Source: Bauldia sp.
GTDB taxonomy: Bacteria > Pseudomonadota > Alphaproteobacteria > Rhizobiales > Kaistiaceae
Reading direction: 5' to 3'
Assembly: GCA_022841545.1 (NCBI GenBank)
Contig: JALHRF010000002.1
Span: forward strand, 1 to 64,000
DNA: 64,000 nucleotides
Made by a program: the position numbers and the translations under genes. Positions 27,693-36,978 of the stretch are shown here, piece by piece. Position 1 is the stretch's first letter. Every line of letters starts with the position of its first letter. Under the pieces are notes generated by a model. It made no database searches, was not told the origin of the DNA, and was given only the letters and a program-made list of their open reading frames with translations.

Positions 27693-27712
27693 ATTCCCGC
27701 GCGAGCGGGAAT
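27693..27712. repeat. Short intergenic palindrome (REP-like)
   Basis: ATTCCCGC-GCGA-GCGGGAAT, an 8-bp perfect stem with a GCGA loop, lying between the sugar-binding protein and permease genes. This type of 'ATTCCCGC...GCGGGAATCCAG' element recurs in intergenic DNA of many proteobacteria. Only one copy was noticed in this window. Confidence 0.55.
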
Positions 27713-27777
27713 CCAGGTTCTCCCCGGGACGAGCGGATGCGGGGGAGTCTGCGCCTGCACTCGATCGCGCCGGGTCC

Positions 27778-28713
27778 ATGACCGCGTCCTTCCTCCACCG
27801 CTACGGCACGCTGCTCGCCTTCGTCGTGCTGGTGCTCGGCTTCTCGATCGCCGCGCCGCAGGCCTTCGCCACGAGCGCCAATGCGCTCAATCTCCTTCAG
27901 CAGATCACGACTCTCTCGATCGTCGCCGTGGCGGCGACGTTCGTCATGGTGATTGGCGAGTTCGACCTCTCGGTCGGCTTCGTCGCCTCGCTTGCGGCGG
28001 TGATCGCCTTTGTCATGCTGGGCGAGGGCTGGCCGATCGTCGCGGCGGTCGCGGCGGGCCTCGCCACCGGCCTCGCGGCGGGGCTGGCGAGCGGCCTGCT
28101 CGTCGCCCGCTACGGTGTCCCCTCCTTCGTCGCGACGCTGGCCATCGGCACCATCGTCTCGGGTCTGGCCTATTGGATCTCCGGCGGCTCGAGCCTCTTC
28201 TCCGACATCCCTGCGGCCTACACCGCGCTCGGCCGCGGCGACATCCTCGGCGTGCCGGTGCTGACGCTGTGGATGGCGGCGGTGCTGATCGCATCGCAGG
28301 TGGTGCTGACCCGCACTCGCTATGGCCGCCGCCTCCATGCCATCGGCGACAATGCCCGAGCCGCCCACCTCGCCGGTTTGCCGATTGGACGCGACCGCAT
28401 CGTCACATTCGCTGTCGCGGGGGCGCTCGCGGCGCTCGCCGGGCTGCTGCTGGCCGCCCGGCTCGGCAGCGTCCAGCACACCATGGGCGAGGCCCTGCTC
28501 CTCCCCGCCTATGCCGCCGTCTTCGTCGGGACCACCGCGTCGCGGAGCGGCACGGCGAATATCGGCGGCACCTTCCTCGGCGTCGCCATCACCGGCGTCA
28601 TCGTCAACGGGCTCACCATCGTCGGCGCCGAGCCCTTCGTGCAGAAGATCGTCACCGGCGCGATCATCATCGCCGCCGTGCTCGTCCGCCGCTTCGGCAT
28701 GGTCCGCTCGTGA
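27778..28713 (+). CDS. Sugar ABC transporter permease (RbsC/BPD_transp_2 family)
   Basis: A 311-aa membrane protein with about nine hydrophobic segments and the RbsC-family signatures 'GEFDLSVGFVASLAAVIAF', 'RYGVPSFVATLAIGTIVSGLAYWISGG' and 'RTRYGRRLHAIGDNARAAHLAGL'. It should form the channel for the sugar brought by the upstream binding protein. Its stop overlaps the kinase start by one base (TGATG). The cognate double-domain ATPase is missing from the cluster and the window. Confidence 0.93.
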   Translation: MTASFLHRYGTLLAFVVLVLGFSIAAPQAFATSANALNLLQQITTLSIVAVAATFVMVIGEFDLSVGFVASLAAVIAFVMLGEGWPIVAAVAAGLATGLAAGLASGLLVARYGVPSFVATLAIGTIVSGLAYWISGGSSLFSDIPAAYTALGRGDILGVPVLTLWMAAVLIASQVVLTRTRYGRRLHAIGDNARAAHLAGLPIGRDRIVTFAVAGALAALAGLLLAARLGSVQHTMGEALLLPAYAAVFVGTTASRSGTANIGGTFLGVAITGVIVNGLTIVGAEPFVQKIVTGAIIIAAVLVRRFGMVRS

Positions 28714-30146
28714 TGCGGCACGTCCTCGTCCTCGATGTCGGCACCTCGGCGCTGAAGGCGGTGCTGTTCGACGCTGCCGGGAATGCGGTCGCCGGTGGCG
28801 ACGCGGGCTATGGCGCGCCGTCCAGACCGCATCGGCAGCATGTCCATGCCTGGTGGGCGGCGGCGCGGCGGGCGATCACCGAGATCAGGCCCCACCGGGT
28901 CGACGCCATCGTCCTGACCGGCACGATGGAGAATCTCATCGCGGTCGATCGCGAGGGCCGACCCGTCCACGACGCGATCCTTTACTCGGACCCGTGCGGC
29001 GCCGCGGCGCTCCGGTCCCTCGGTCCGGCGCTCGCGGCGCACGACGCCGGCGCGATCCTTGGCAACCCGCCTGAGCCGCTGATGACTGCCTTCAAGCTCC
29101 GCTGGCTGATGGAGCATGAGCCCGACACGGCGGCCCGGGCGCGCTGGTTCCTGCCCGGTGCCAAGGACGCGCTGGCGTTGCACCTGACCGGCCGCGCCGT
29201 TACCGACCCGGTCACCGCCACCACGACCGGCCTCATGGATCTCCGCCGCCGACAATGGAGCGAATCTCTTCTCGCCGTCCTCGGCATCCCGGCGGGAAAA
29301 CTGCCGGAGATCCTTCCCGCTGGCGCTCTCATCGGCACGGTCGCGATGGCGGCTGCAGCCGATCTTGGCCTCGACGTCTCGACGCCGATCCCCGTGATCA
29401 ACGGCTGCGGCGACGCGGGCGCCACCACGGTCGGATCGTGGTGCCGCGGCGACGGAGATGTGAGCATTTACCTCGGCACGTCGGGCTGGGTGGCGCGGGT
29501 CGTGCCCGATCACGACCTTTCGCCGAGCCCGTCCGTCTATCGCCTGGCCCACCCATCCGACGGCCTGATCATTGAAGTCACCCCGATCCTCTCGGCCGGC
29601 GCCGCGGGCAACTGGGTACGCGAGATGCTCGCGATGCCGGCCGCGGCGCGCGATGCGCTGCTGGCTGAAGCCGACGCAGTGCCGCCTGACCTCGTCTTCC
29701 TCCCCTACCTTTCCGGCGAGCGCTTCCCGTTCCTCGACACGCATGTGCGCGCGGCATTTGTCGGTCTCGACGCCACCCACGGGCGGCGCGATCTCTACTA
29801 TGCGGTGCTGGAAGGGGTTGGCTTCGCGATCCTGGCCAATCTCGCCGTGATCGATCCCGGGAAGGATGCGAAGATATGCCTCGCCGGCGGCGGGGCGACG
29901 AGCGCCGTCTGGCCGCAGATGCTGGCCGATCTCTTCGGGCGGCGGCTGTCGATCCCCCGCGATCCCGGGGACGCGACCGCCATGGGCGCCTTCCTCATCG
30001 CGGCGGAAGCGCTCGGCCTTGACGGAGCCATTGCCTCGGACGCCCAAATTGTTTCCCCACGCCCCGACCGCCGTGGCCGCGCGGTGCGGATGGCCGGAGC
30101 CTTCGAGCAGGCGACAGCGGCTGCCCGGCGCATCGCAAGGGGCTGA
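28713..30146 (+). CDS. FGGY-family carbohydrate kinase
   Basis: A 477-aa sugar or polyol kinase. N-terminal phosphate motif 'VLDVGTSALKAVLFDAAG' (~5-22), 'INGCGDAGATTVGSW' and 'IYLGTSGWVARV' in the middle, and the C-terminal FGGY-type 'ICLAGGGATSAVWPQMLADLFGRRLSIP' with the ATP-binding Gly run. It is coupled to the permease by TGATG, so it probably phosphorylates the imported sugar (xylulose- or ribulose-type kinases are closest by eye). The ORF-track start at 28173 is inside the permease gene. Confidence 0.92.
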   Translation: MRHVLVLDVGTSALKAVLFDAAGNAVAGGDAGYGAPSRPHRQHVHAWWAAARRAITEIRPHRVDAIVLTGTMENLIAVDREGRPVHDAILYSDPCGAAALRSLGPALAAHDAGAILGNPPEPLMTAFKLRWLMEHEPDTAARARWFLPGAKDALALHLTGRAVTDPVTATTTGLMDLRRRQWSESLLAVLGIPAGKLPEILPAGALIGTVAMAAAADLGLDVSTPIPVINGCGDAGATTVGSWCRGDGDVSIYLGTSGWVARVVPDHDLSPSPSVYRLAHPSDGLIIEVTPILSAGAAGNWVREMLAMPAAARDALLAEADAVPPDLVFLPYLSGERFPFLDTHVRAAFVGLDATHGRRDLYYAVLEGVGFAILANLAVIDPGKDAKICLAGGGATSAVWPQMLADLFGRRLSIPRDPGDATAMGAFLIAAEALGLDGAIASDAQIVSPRPDRRGRAVRMAGAFEQATAAARRIARG

Positions 30147-30268
30147 CCTCTTTCCGGATTGTTCACGCTGGCAGGAAGCCCCTTCTCCGACGGGTTGCGT
30201 TTTCCCCTTCAATTGCAGAGTCTGACAGGGTCCGCCGCCGCGACGGGTCCCGCTTCAGAGGATTGGAG

Positions 30269-32179
30269 ATGAACGGTCTCTGGATAGGACTCCTCGCAAA
30301 CCTCGGCATCATATCGATATCGATATCGATATGGGCCTATGCGCGCGACTGGATCGCAAGCCGTCAGGAGCCCGTTCGAACCGGCATCACGGTTCTCCTC
30401 AGCGGCGCGACGACGATCGCCCTGATGGTGACGCCATTCCAGATCCAGCCCGGAATCTACTTCGACCTTCGCTCGGTCGCCATCGTCATGGCCGGCTTCG
30501 TCGCCGGCCCGTTGCCCGGCATTGCAACCGGCGTAGTGGCCGCGGTCTTTCGGATTCTCATCGGAGGCGTCGGTGCCCCCTCGGCGATCATCGGCGTCGC
30601 AGTAGCGACCGTGATCGGGCTCGCGGGACACTCCTTTCTCGCGGGCGCCGCGCCGCGGAAGCGGGATGTATTCATCCTGGCAGTGGCGACGGCTGCCGGC
30701 TCGCTGAGCGGTTTCTTTTTCCTGCCGGGCGGGTTGTGGCGCGAGGTCCTGCCGGTCGTCGTCGGGCCGGCGCTCGTCGTCGTTTTCGTCGCCTTCGTCG
30801 TCGCGGGACTGGCTATCGTGGAGGATCTCCGCCGGCGCGAGACCGCTCGCGCCAACACCGTGTTCCGGGGGATCATCGATGCGCTGCCCGAGCCGCTCAA
30901 CGCAAAGGATCGCGATGGCCGCTTCATCGCGGCCAATCCTGCCACCGCGGAACTGATGCGGGCCGGGGCTCCGGCCGCTCTCCTCGGACGGACCGATCAC
31001 GACTTCTACCCCTCGGACATCGCCGACGCCTTCCGCAGGGACGAGGAGAAGATTCTTGCGACGGGTGTTCCTTTGGTGATCGAGCAGCGTGTGGCGCGGA
31101 GGGACGGATTCTCCGGCTGGCTGTCGACGCTCAAGGCGCCGCTTCGCGATGCCTCGGGCGGGATCATCGGCCTGCTCACCCACAACCGCGACATCACCGG
31201 CCGGAAGCGGCTGGAGGACGAAAAGGCGATCACCGAGCAGAGGCTCAGCGACGCACTCGCCAGCATGGCCGACGGCCTGGTCATGTTCGATGCCGAGGAC
31301 CGGCTAGTGCTCTGTAACGAGCGCTACCGTGAGATCTTCGCCAGGACCGCCCATCTCCGCGTCCCGGGCACGCCGTTCCGTGACATCCTTCGTGCTTCGA
31401 TCGCGGTCCGGGAACAGGCCGGCGTCGCTCCCGAAGCAATGGAGGCGTGGATCGAGCAGACCTGCGCGTCGCTCCATGCTCCCGGCGAGGCACTGATCGA
31501 ACTCGGCGACGGCCGGTGGCTTCAGACCCGGGTCCGTCCCACCGCCGACGGCGGCTCGCTGAGCGTCCTCACCGACGTCACCGCCGCGCGGCTCGCCGAG
31601 CAGAAGCTGTCAGAGCTCAACCGGCAGCTCGAAACCCTCGCGCGGGTGGACGGGCTCACCGGACTGATGAACCGTCGCGCCTTCGACGAGACCCTCGAGG
31701 CCGAGTTCCGGCAAAGCGTCAGGAACGGGACGCCGCTCAGCCTGCTGCTCATCGACGTCGACCGTTTCAAGGCGTTTAACGACGCCTATGGACACCCCGC
31801 GGGCGATGCCTGCCTCAAGGCAGTCGCCGATGTCCTCGCACAGAGCATCCGCCGTCCCTTGGATCGGTGCGCGCGCCACGGCGGCGAGGAGTTCGCGCTG
31901 ATCCTGCCCGAAACGCCGATCGATGGGGCGTTGAGGGTCGCTGAGGTCATCCGGGATGGACTTATGGCTGTGGGAATACCACATGTCGACAGCGACACCG
32001 GAAACCTGACGGTCAGCGTCGGCGCCGCGACCTTTGCCGGTGGCAACTCCGGGACCGCCATAAAGGACCTGATCGGTTCTGCCGATGCCGCCCTATATGA
32101 GGCCAAGGCGGCCGGTCGGAACCGCGTGTCCGCAGGTCGGTCCATTCCCCTGAACGCGCTGTCTCGTCGCGGCATCTGA
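30269..32179 (+). CDS. Membrane diguanylate cyclase: 5TMR_LYT-PAS-PAS-GGDEF
   Basis: A 636-aa sensor enzyme making cyclic di-GMP. Residues ~1-190 are hydrophobic and match the LytS-type five-helix receptor ('IYFDLRSVAIVMAGFVAGPLPGIATG', 'AVFRILIGGVGAPSAIIG'). Two PAS domains follow (~205-320 and ~335-450, the second PAS_7-like 'DALASMADGLVMFDAEDRLVLCNE'), then GGDEF (~470-630) with the active 'GGEEF' at ~538 and the inhibitory RxxD site 'RPLD' five residues before 'HGGEEF'. The ATG at 30269 is preferred to the TTG six bases upstream. Tandem paralogue of the next gene. Confidence 0.93.
   Translation: MNGLWIGLLANLGIISISISIWAYARDWIASRQEPVRTGITVLLSGATTIALMVTPFQIQPGIYFDLRSVAIVMAGFVAGPLPGIATGVVAAVFRILIGGVGAPSAIIGVAVATVIGLAGHSFLAGAAPRKRDVFILAVATAAGSLSGFFFLPGGLWREVLPVVVGPALVVVFVAFVVAGLAIVEDLRRRETARANTVFRGIIDALPEPLNAKDRDGRFIAANPATAELMRAGAPAALLGRTDHDFYPSDIADAFRRDEEKILATGVPLVIEQRVARRDGFSGWLSTLKAPLRDASGGIIGLLTHNRDITGRKRLEDEKAITEQRLSDALASMADGLVMFDAEDRLVLCNERYREIFARTAHLRVPGTPFRDILRASIAVREQAGVAPEAMEAWIEQTCASLHAPGEALIELGDGRWLQTRVRPTADGGSLSVLTDVTAARLAEQKLSELNRQLETLARVDGLTGLMNRRAFDETLEAEFRQSVRNGTPLSLLLIDVDRFKAFNDAYGHPAGDACLKAVADVLAQSIRRPLDRCARHGGEEFALILPETPIDGALRVAEVIRDGLMAVGIPHVDSDTGNLTVSVGAATFAGGNSGTAIKDLIGSADAALYEAKAAGRNRVSAGRSIPLNALSRRGI
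30310..30333. repeat. 24-bp ATCGAT-repeat palindrome in the first membrane helix codons
   Basis: Three tandem copies of the hexamer unit in CATATCGATATC followed by its reverse complement form a perfect 24-bp palindrome. It encodes the Ile-Ser alternation 'ISISISI' in transmembrane helix 1 of the diguanylate cyclase. Gain or loss of a unit would keep the frame but change helix length by two residues. Confidence 0.85.
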
Positions 32180-32193
32180 CCACTCTTTCGACG

Positions 32194-32223
32194 TCCGGTT
32201 GCACCGCCGGTCGAGCAACCGGA
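32194..32223 (+). terminator. Hairpin after the first diguanylate cyclase gene
   Basis: TCCGGTTGC (32194-32202) pairs perfectly with GCAACCGGA (32215-32223) around a 12-base loop, 15 bases after the stop. No T-run follows, so it may act as a weak or Rho-assisted end, or as a spacer between the paralogous genes. Confidence 0.4.
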
Positions 32224-32359
32224 TGCGCCCGTGCCGGATACGGATTCGCCGGAGAATTTGATGCGGGGGACGGCCTAATGGTCGAGAGAAAGCTGAAATG
32301 TTGTCATGACGAGCCCTGTTGGTATTACGATGGTCAGCGGCAAGCCCTCTGGAGGAGAG

Positions 32360-34084
32360 ATGGCGAAGTCGAGTGGCCTTCCCTCGCTCGTCAATGAACT
32401 GGTCTCCTTTCCGCACGGCGGGGAGGTGCTTCGCGCGGTCATGGAGAACGCGCCGATCGGCATGTCGCTGGTCGATGGGGAAAACCGGGTCGTATACGCG
32501 AACCAGGCCTACGCGGACATGTTCCGGCGCACACGCAGCGAGGCGATCGGCCTGACGGCGCAGTCCCTGGTCACCCCGGAGACCGTCGACCGGGCGTTCG
32601 AAATGAACGGCGCCGTCTTCCGTGGTGAGAGCGACGGATACCGGGATGAGCGCCTCTACGTGCGGGCGGACGGGACGCGCTTCTGGGGCCAGATTTCAGC
32701 GTCGATCGTACGGGACCGCAACCGTGCTCCGCTCTACATCATCATCCAGATCGTCGACATCGACCTGCAGAAGCGGGCGTCGGAAGTGATCGCCGAGGCG
32801 GAAAGCCGCTGGAACTTCGCGCTTGAAAGCGCGCGCCAGGGCGTCTGGGATCACGATCTTCGCGCCGGCAGGTCGTTCTACTCGAGGATGTGGCGGGTGA
32901 TGCGGGGCATGGAGCCCGATGCGCCGGTGGACGATACCCAGGCCATCTGGCTGGCGCGCGTCCACCCGGACGACCGCGCCTTTGCCCGCGAGCAGGAGCG
33001 GCGGCTGAATGGCGGTGAGGTCGACTATCACGAGTTCGAGTATCGCGAGCGTCATCGCGACGGCCACTGGATCTGGATCCTCAGCCGCGGCCGGCCGGTC
33101 GAATGGCGGCCGGACGGCTCGGTCGCCCGAGTGATCGGCACCGACACCGACGTCACCCGCATCAAGGCGACCGAAACCAGGCTTGGGCTCGCCCTCGACA
33201 ACATGGCCGACGGGCTGGTGCTGTACGACTATGATGAGCGGCTCGTATTCTGCAACGAGCAGTTCCGGCGCATGTTTCCCGGGACCCCGGACGTTCGGAT
33301 CCCCGGCGCGCGGCTCATCGACATCATCAAAGCGTCGATCGAGGCCGGCGAGCCCGCCGGAATCACGGAGGCCAATGCCCAGGCCTATATCGACAAGGTC
33401 CGCTCGGGGCTCAGAAGCGGCGGCGAGTGGGATTTCGAGATGTCCGACGGCCGTTGGATGCATGCCCGCGCGCGCATCATCCCGGACGGGGGCTATCTCA
33501 ACGTCGTCTCCGACATCACCGAGCGCAAACGGGCCGAACTGGCGCTGTCGGACTTGAACCGCCGGCTCGAGCAACTGGCCCGGATGGACGGGCTGACCGG
33601 GCTCACCAACCGCCGCGCCTTCGATCTTGCGCTCGAAGCGGAGTTCCGCCGCAGCGTCCGGAATGGAACGCCGCTCAGCCTGCTGCTCATCGACGTCGAT
33701 CACTTCAAGGCCTTCAACGACACCTACGGCCATCCGGAGGGCGACGATTGTCTCAAGGGCGTGGCGAAGGTCTTGCGGGCCGCGCTGAACCGCCCCGGCG
33801 ATCTCGCGGCGCGCTATGGCGGCGAGGAGTTTGCGGTGATCCTCCCCGATACCGACGCCGCCGGCGCGATACGGATCGCGGAGTCGATCCGTACGGCGGT
33901 TCACGGCCTGACAGTTCCACCCGAAGGCGGCCGCGCCGCCATCGTCACCGCAAGCATCGGGATCTCATGCTTCTGCGGCGGCGGCGCACAGGGCTCGGTC
34001 GAAAGCCTCGTGCAGGAGGCCGATACCGCCCTCTATGCCGCCAAGGCGGCCGGCCGGGACCGCGCGGTCATGGCGCCGGTCTAG
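32360..34084 (+). CDS. Diguanylate cyclase with three PAS domains (PAS-PAS-PAS-GGDEF)
   Basis: A soluble ~574-aa cyclic di-GMP synthase. PAS1 ('VMENAPIGMSLVDGENRVVYANQAYADMF', ~30-145), PAS_3-like PAS2 ('ALESARQGVWDHDLRAG', ~155-270), PAS_7-like PAS3 ('DNMADGLVLYDYDERLVFCNE', ~285-395) and GGDEF (~420-570) with 'YGGEEF' at ~487 and I-site 'RPGD' before it. The last two domains closely match the upstream gene ('RRSVRNGTPLSLLLIDVDHFKAFND'). Start: ATG at 32360 has GGAGGAG just before it; ATGs at 32306 and 32330 are in frame without a clear site. Confidence 0.92.
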   Translation: MAKSSGLPSLVNELVSFPHGGEVLRAVMENAPIGMSLVDGENRVVYANQAYADMFRRTRSEAIGLTAQSLVTPETVDRAFEMNGAVFRGESDGYRDERLYVRADGTRFWGQISASIVRDRNRAPLYIIIQIVDIDLQKRASEVIAEAESRWNFALESARQGVWDHDLRAGRSFYSRMWRVMRGMEPDAPVDDTQAIWLARVHPDDRAFAREQERRLNGGEVDYHEFEYRERHRDGHWIWILSRGRPVEWRPDGSVARVIGTDTDVTRIKATETRLGLALDNMADGLVLYDYDERLVFCNEQFRRMFPGTPDVRIPGARLIDIIKASIEAGEPAGITEANAQAYIDKVRSGLRSGGEWDFEMSDGRWMHARARIIPDGGYLNVVSDITERKRAELALSDLNRRLEQLARMDGLTGLTNRRAFDLALEAEFRRSVRNGTPLSLLLIDVDHFKAFNDTYGHPEGDDCLKGVAKVLRAALNRPGDLAARYGGEEFAVILPDTDAAGAIRIAESIRTAVHGLTVPPEGGRAAIVTASIGISCFCGGGAQGSVESLVQEADTALYAAKAAGRDRAVMAPV

Positions 34085-34089
34085 CGAAG

Positions 34090-34120
34090 TCGGCCGACGG
34101 AGTGCCGCCGGCCGATCTTC
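34090..34120 (+). terminator. Terminator-like hairpin between diguanylate cyclase and pnp
   Basis: TCGGCCG (34090-34096) pairs with CGGCCGA (34109-34115), with an inner CGG/CCG pairing and the pyrimidine run TCTTCTC after it. It lies 5 bases after the stop of the + gene and 18 bases before the convergent pnp stop, so it can end transcription of the cyclase. Confidence 0.6.
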
Positions 34121-34133
34121 TCGGCGACGGGCT

Positions 34134-36278
34134 CTAGCCCGCCGCTTCGGCGGGCTGCTGATCGCTCTGCTTGATCTCCTCGCCGGTCGCCTGGTCGACG
34201 ATCTTCATCGAGAGCCGGACCTTGCCCCGTTCGTCGAAGCCGAGGAGCTTGACCCAGACCTTGTCGCCTTCCTTGACCACGTCGGTGGTCTTGTTGACGC
34301 GACCCGCTCCGAGCTGGGAGATGTGGACGAGGCCGTCCTTGGCGCCGAAGAAGTTGACGAAGGCGCCGAAGTCGACGGTCTTCACCACCGTACCCTGGTA
34401 GATCGTCCCCACCTCGGGCTCGGATGCGATCGACTTGATCCAGTTGATCGCCGCCGTGATCGCCTTGCCGTCGGCCGAAGCGACCTTGACCGTGCCATCG
34501 TCGTTGATGTCGATCTTGGCCCCGGTCTTCTCCACGATCTCGCGGATCACCTTGCCGCCCGAGCCGATCACTTCGCGGATCTTGTCGGTCGGGATCTGGA
34601 TCACCTCGATGCGTGGCGCATGCTCGCCGAGCTGGGCGCGGGCCTGCGGCAGGGCCTTGGCCATCTCGCCGAGGATGTGCAGACGGCCGTCCTTGGCCTG
34701 GCCGAGGGCGATCCGCATGATCTCCTCGGTGATGCCCTGGATCTTGATGTCCATTTGCAGCGAGGTGACGCCGTCTTCCGTGCCGGCGACCTTGAAGTCC
34801 ATGTCGCCGAGATGGTCCTCGTCGCCGAGGATGTCGGAGAGCACCGCGAAGCGTCCATCTTCCTCCTTGATCAGGCCCATGGCGATGCCCGCCACCGGCT
34901 GCTTGAGGGGGACACCCGCGTCCATCAGCGACAGCGATGTGCCGCAGACGGTCGCCATCGAGGACGAGCCGTTCGACTCGGTGATCTCGGAGACGACACG
35001 AAGCGTGTAGGGGAAGTCGTGGTGCGCCGGGAGCACGGGCCGGATAGCGCGCCAGGCCAGCTTGCCATGGCCGATCTCGCGCCGGCCGGGAGAGCCCATG
35101 CGACCCGTCTCGCCCACCGAATAAGGCGGGAAGTTGTAGTGGAGCATGAAGGTTTCCTTGTAGGTCCCCTCCAAGGCATCGATGAACTGCTCGTCGTCGC
35201 CGGTGCCAAGCGTCGCGACGCAGAGCGCCTGGGTCTCGCCGCGCGTGAACAGCGCCGAGCCGTGCGTACGGGGCAGAATGCCGACCTCGGCCAGGATCGG
35301 GCGCACGGTCTTCACGTCGCGGCCGTCGATGCGGATGCCGCGGTCGAGTATCTCGCCGCGCACGATGCCCTTCTCGACCTTCTTGAACATCTCGCCGACG
35401 AGCTGCGGGGTGGGCGCATCGGTGGCGCCGGCGACCGCCAGTTCGGCAAGGGCCTTCGCTTTGACCGCGTCGATCGCGTTGTGGCGCTCGGTCTTGCCGG
35501 CAAGCGTGTAGGCGACGCGGAGGTCGTGCTCGACGATCTCGCGGACCCGGCCGTACAGCGCCGAATGGTCCGCGATCTTCAGGTCGCGGGGCTCCTTGGC
35601 TGAGCGCTCGGCGAGCTTGATGATCGCCTCGATCACTGGCTGGAAGCCCTTGTGGCCGAACATCACGGCGCCGAGCATATCGTCTTCCGACAACTCCTTG
35701 GCCTCGGACTCGACCATCAGCACCGCGTCGCCGGTGCCGGCGACGACGAGGTCGAGCTTCGACTCCGGCATCTCGTCGAGCTGCGGGTTGAGGACGAAGG
35801 CGCCGTTGATCAGGCCGACGCGGGCGCCGCCGATCGGGCCCATGAACGGCACGCCGGAGATGGTGAGCGCCGCGGACGCCGCGACCATCGCCACGATGTC
35901 CGGATCGTTCTCGAGGTCATGGCTGAGGACGGTGGTGACGACCTGGGTCTCGCAGCGGAAGCCGTCGGCGAAGAGCGGGCGGATCGGACGGTCGATGAGG
36001 CGCGAGGTCAGCGTCTCCTTCTCGCTCGGCCGGCCTTCGCGCTTGAAGAAGCCGCCGGGGATCTTGCCCGCGGCAAAGGTCTTCTCCTGGTAGTTCACCG
36101 TGAGGGGGAAGAAGTCGATGCCCGGCTTCTCGGTGCGGGCGGCGACGACGGTGGCAAGCACCGAGGTCTCGCCATAGGTCGCGAGCACGGCGCCATCGGC
36201 CTGGCGCGCGATGCGGCCGGTTTCCAGAACGAGCGGACGGCCCGCCCAGTCGATTTCGACGCGTTGGACGTCAAACAT
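34134..36278 (-). CDS. pnp: Polyribonucleotide nucleotidyltransferase (PNPase)
   Basis: A 714-aa 3'-5' phosphorolytic exoribonuclease. Two RNase PH domains ('[10 protein letters not shown]'-type '[15 protein letters not shown]' near the start; '[18 protein letters not shown]' and '[15 protein letters not shown]'-like '[16 protein letters not shown]' in the second), then KH ('[21 protein letters not shown]', ~560) and S1 ('[33 protein letters not shown]', ~625-690). The ATG follows AAGGAATGAACC. It is downstream of rpsO by 172 bases, the standard rpsO-pnp pair. Confidence 0.98.
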   Translation of the reverse strand: MFDVQRVEIDWAGRPLVLETGRIARQADGAVLATYGETSVLATVVAARTEKPGIDFFPLTVNYQEKTFAAGKIPGGFFKREGRPSEKETLTSRLIDRPIRPLFADGFRCETQVVTTVLSHDLENDPDIVAMVAASAALTISGVPFMGPIGGARVGLINGAFVLNPQLDEMPESKLDLVVAGTGDAVLMVESEAKELSEDDMLGAVMFGHKGFQPVIEAIIKLAERSAKEPRDLKIADHSALYGRVREIVEHDLRVAYTLAGKTERHNAIDAVKAKALAELAVAGATDAPTPQLVGEMFKKVEKGIVRGEILDRGIRIDGRDVKTVRPILAEVGILPRTHGSALFTRGETQALCVATLGTGDDEQFIDALEGTYKETFMLHYNFPPYSVGETGRMGSPGRREIGHGKLAWRAIRPVLPAHHDFPYTLRVVSEITESNGSSSMATVCGTSLSLMDAGVPLKQPVAGIAMGLIKEEDGRFAVLSDILGDEDHLGDMDFKVAGTEDGVTSLQMDIKIQGITEEIMRIALGQAKDGRLHILGEMAKALPQARAQLGEHAPRIEVIQIPTDKIREVIGSGGKVIREIVEKTGAKIDINDDGTVKVASADGKAITAAINWIKSIASEPEVGTIYQGTVVKTVDFGAFVNFFGAKDGLVHISQLGAGRVNKTTDVVKEGDKVWVKLLGFDERGKVRLSMKIVDQATGEEIKQSDQQPAEAAG

Positions 36279-36450
36279 GGTTCATTCCTTTTCATACGTC
36301 GGACGGACGCGAAGGCGAGCCATGGGCAAGACGGCGAGAAGCTTCCTCGGTGTCAGGAGAAAGCGTCCAGCGATCCTGCCATGGCCGTTTTTCTGTCCGT
36401 CGATGGTCAACGCGGCGGCCCCATGCCACCGCGCCAGTCAGGCCCGGCGG

Positions 36451-36720
36451 CTAGCGCCGCAGTCCGAGCCGCTCGATCAGGGCGCGGTAGCGCGCCGAAT
36501 CGATCTTGTTGAGGTAGTCGAGCAGGCTGCGCCGCAAGCTCACGAGCTTGAGAAGACCGCGCCGGGAATGGTTGTCCTTGACGTGGCTCTTGAAGTGCTC
36601 GGTGAGGTTGGCGATGCGTTCCGAGAGGATCGCGACCTGAACCTCGGGCGAACCGGTGTCACCCGGCGCGGTCGCGTACTCCGCGATAACAGCCTGCTTG
36701 CGTTCGGCGGAAATCGACAT
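36451..36720 (-). CDS. rpsO: 30S ribosomal protein S15
   Basis: An 89-aa S15, exactly the usual length: '[16 protein letters not shown]', '[22 protein letters not shown]', '[21 protein letters not shown]'. The start at 36720 follows AGAAAGGATACCCG; the ORF-track start at 36801 is upstream of it. It lies between truB and pnp on the minus strand. The 258-base gap upstream probably holds its own promoter. Confidence 0.98.
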   Translation of the reverse strand: MSISAERKQAVIAEYATAPGDTGSPEVQVAILSERIANLTEHFKSHVKDNHSRRGLLKLVSLRRSLLDYLNKIDSARYRALIERLGLRR

Positions 36721-36978
36721 CGGGTATCCTTTCTGTTTGCAGAGTCGACAGGGATCGTTCCCTGCCGGTGGAACGGCCGGTGCCGGGATGTCGTCCAGCA
36801 CGGTCGGATCGGATTCCTTCGGGGGGCAGCGCGAAGCCGGCCAGCGAAGGCGCGCGGAATATGACGGAAACGCTCCGAAATATCCACGAAAATTACCGAT
36901 ACGCCTATGTAGTTGAGAAAACAGGTTTTTCCAGTCCCGACCGAGGGAATGCCGCGAAATCGCCTTGCCTCGGGGACG

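Noticed and set aside
27637-27777. Remnant of an rbsA ATPase gene between binding protein and permease
   Set aside because: Only 141 bases with a palindrome; no Walker or ABC signature remnant in any frame.
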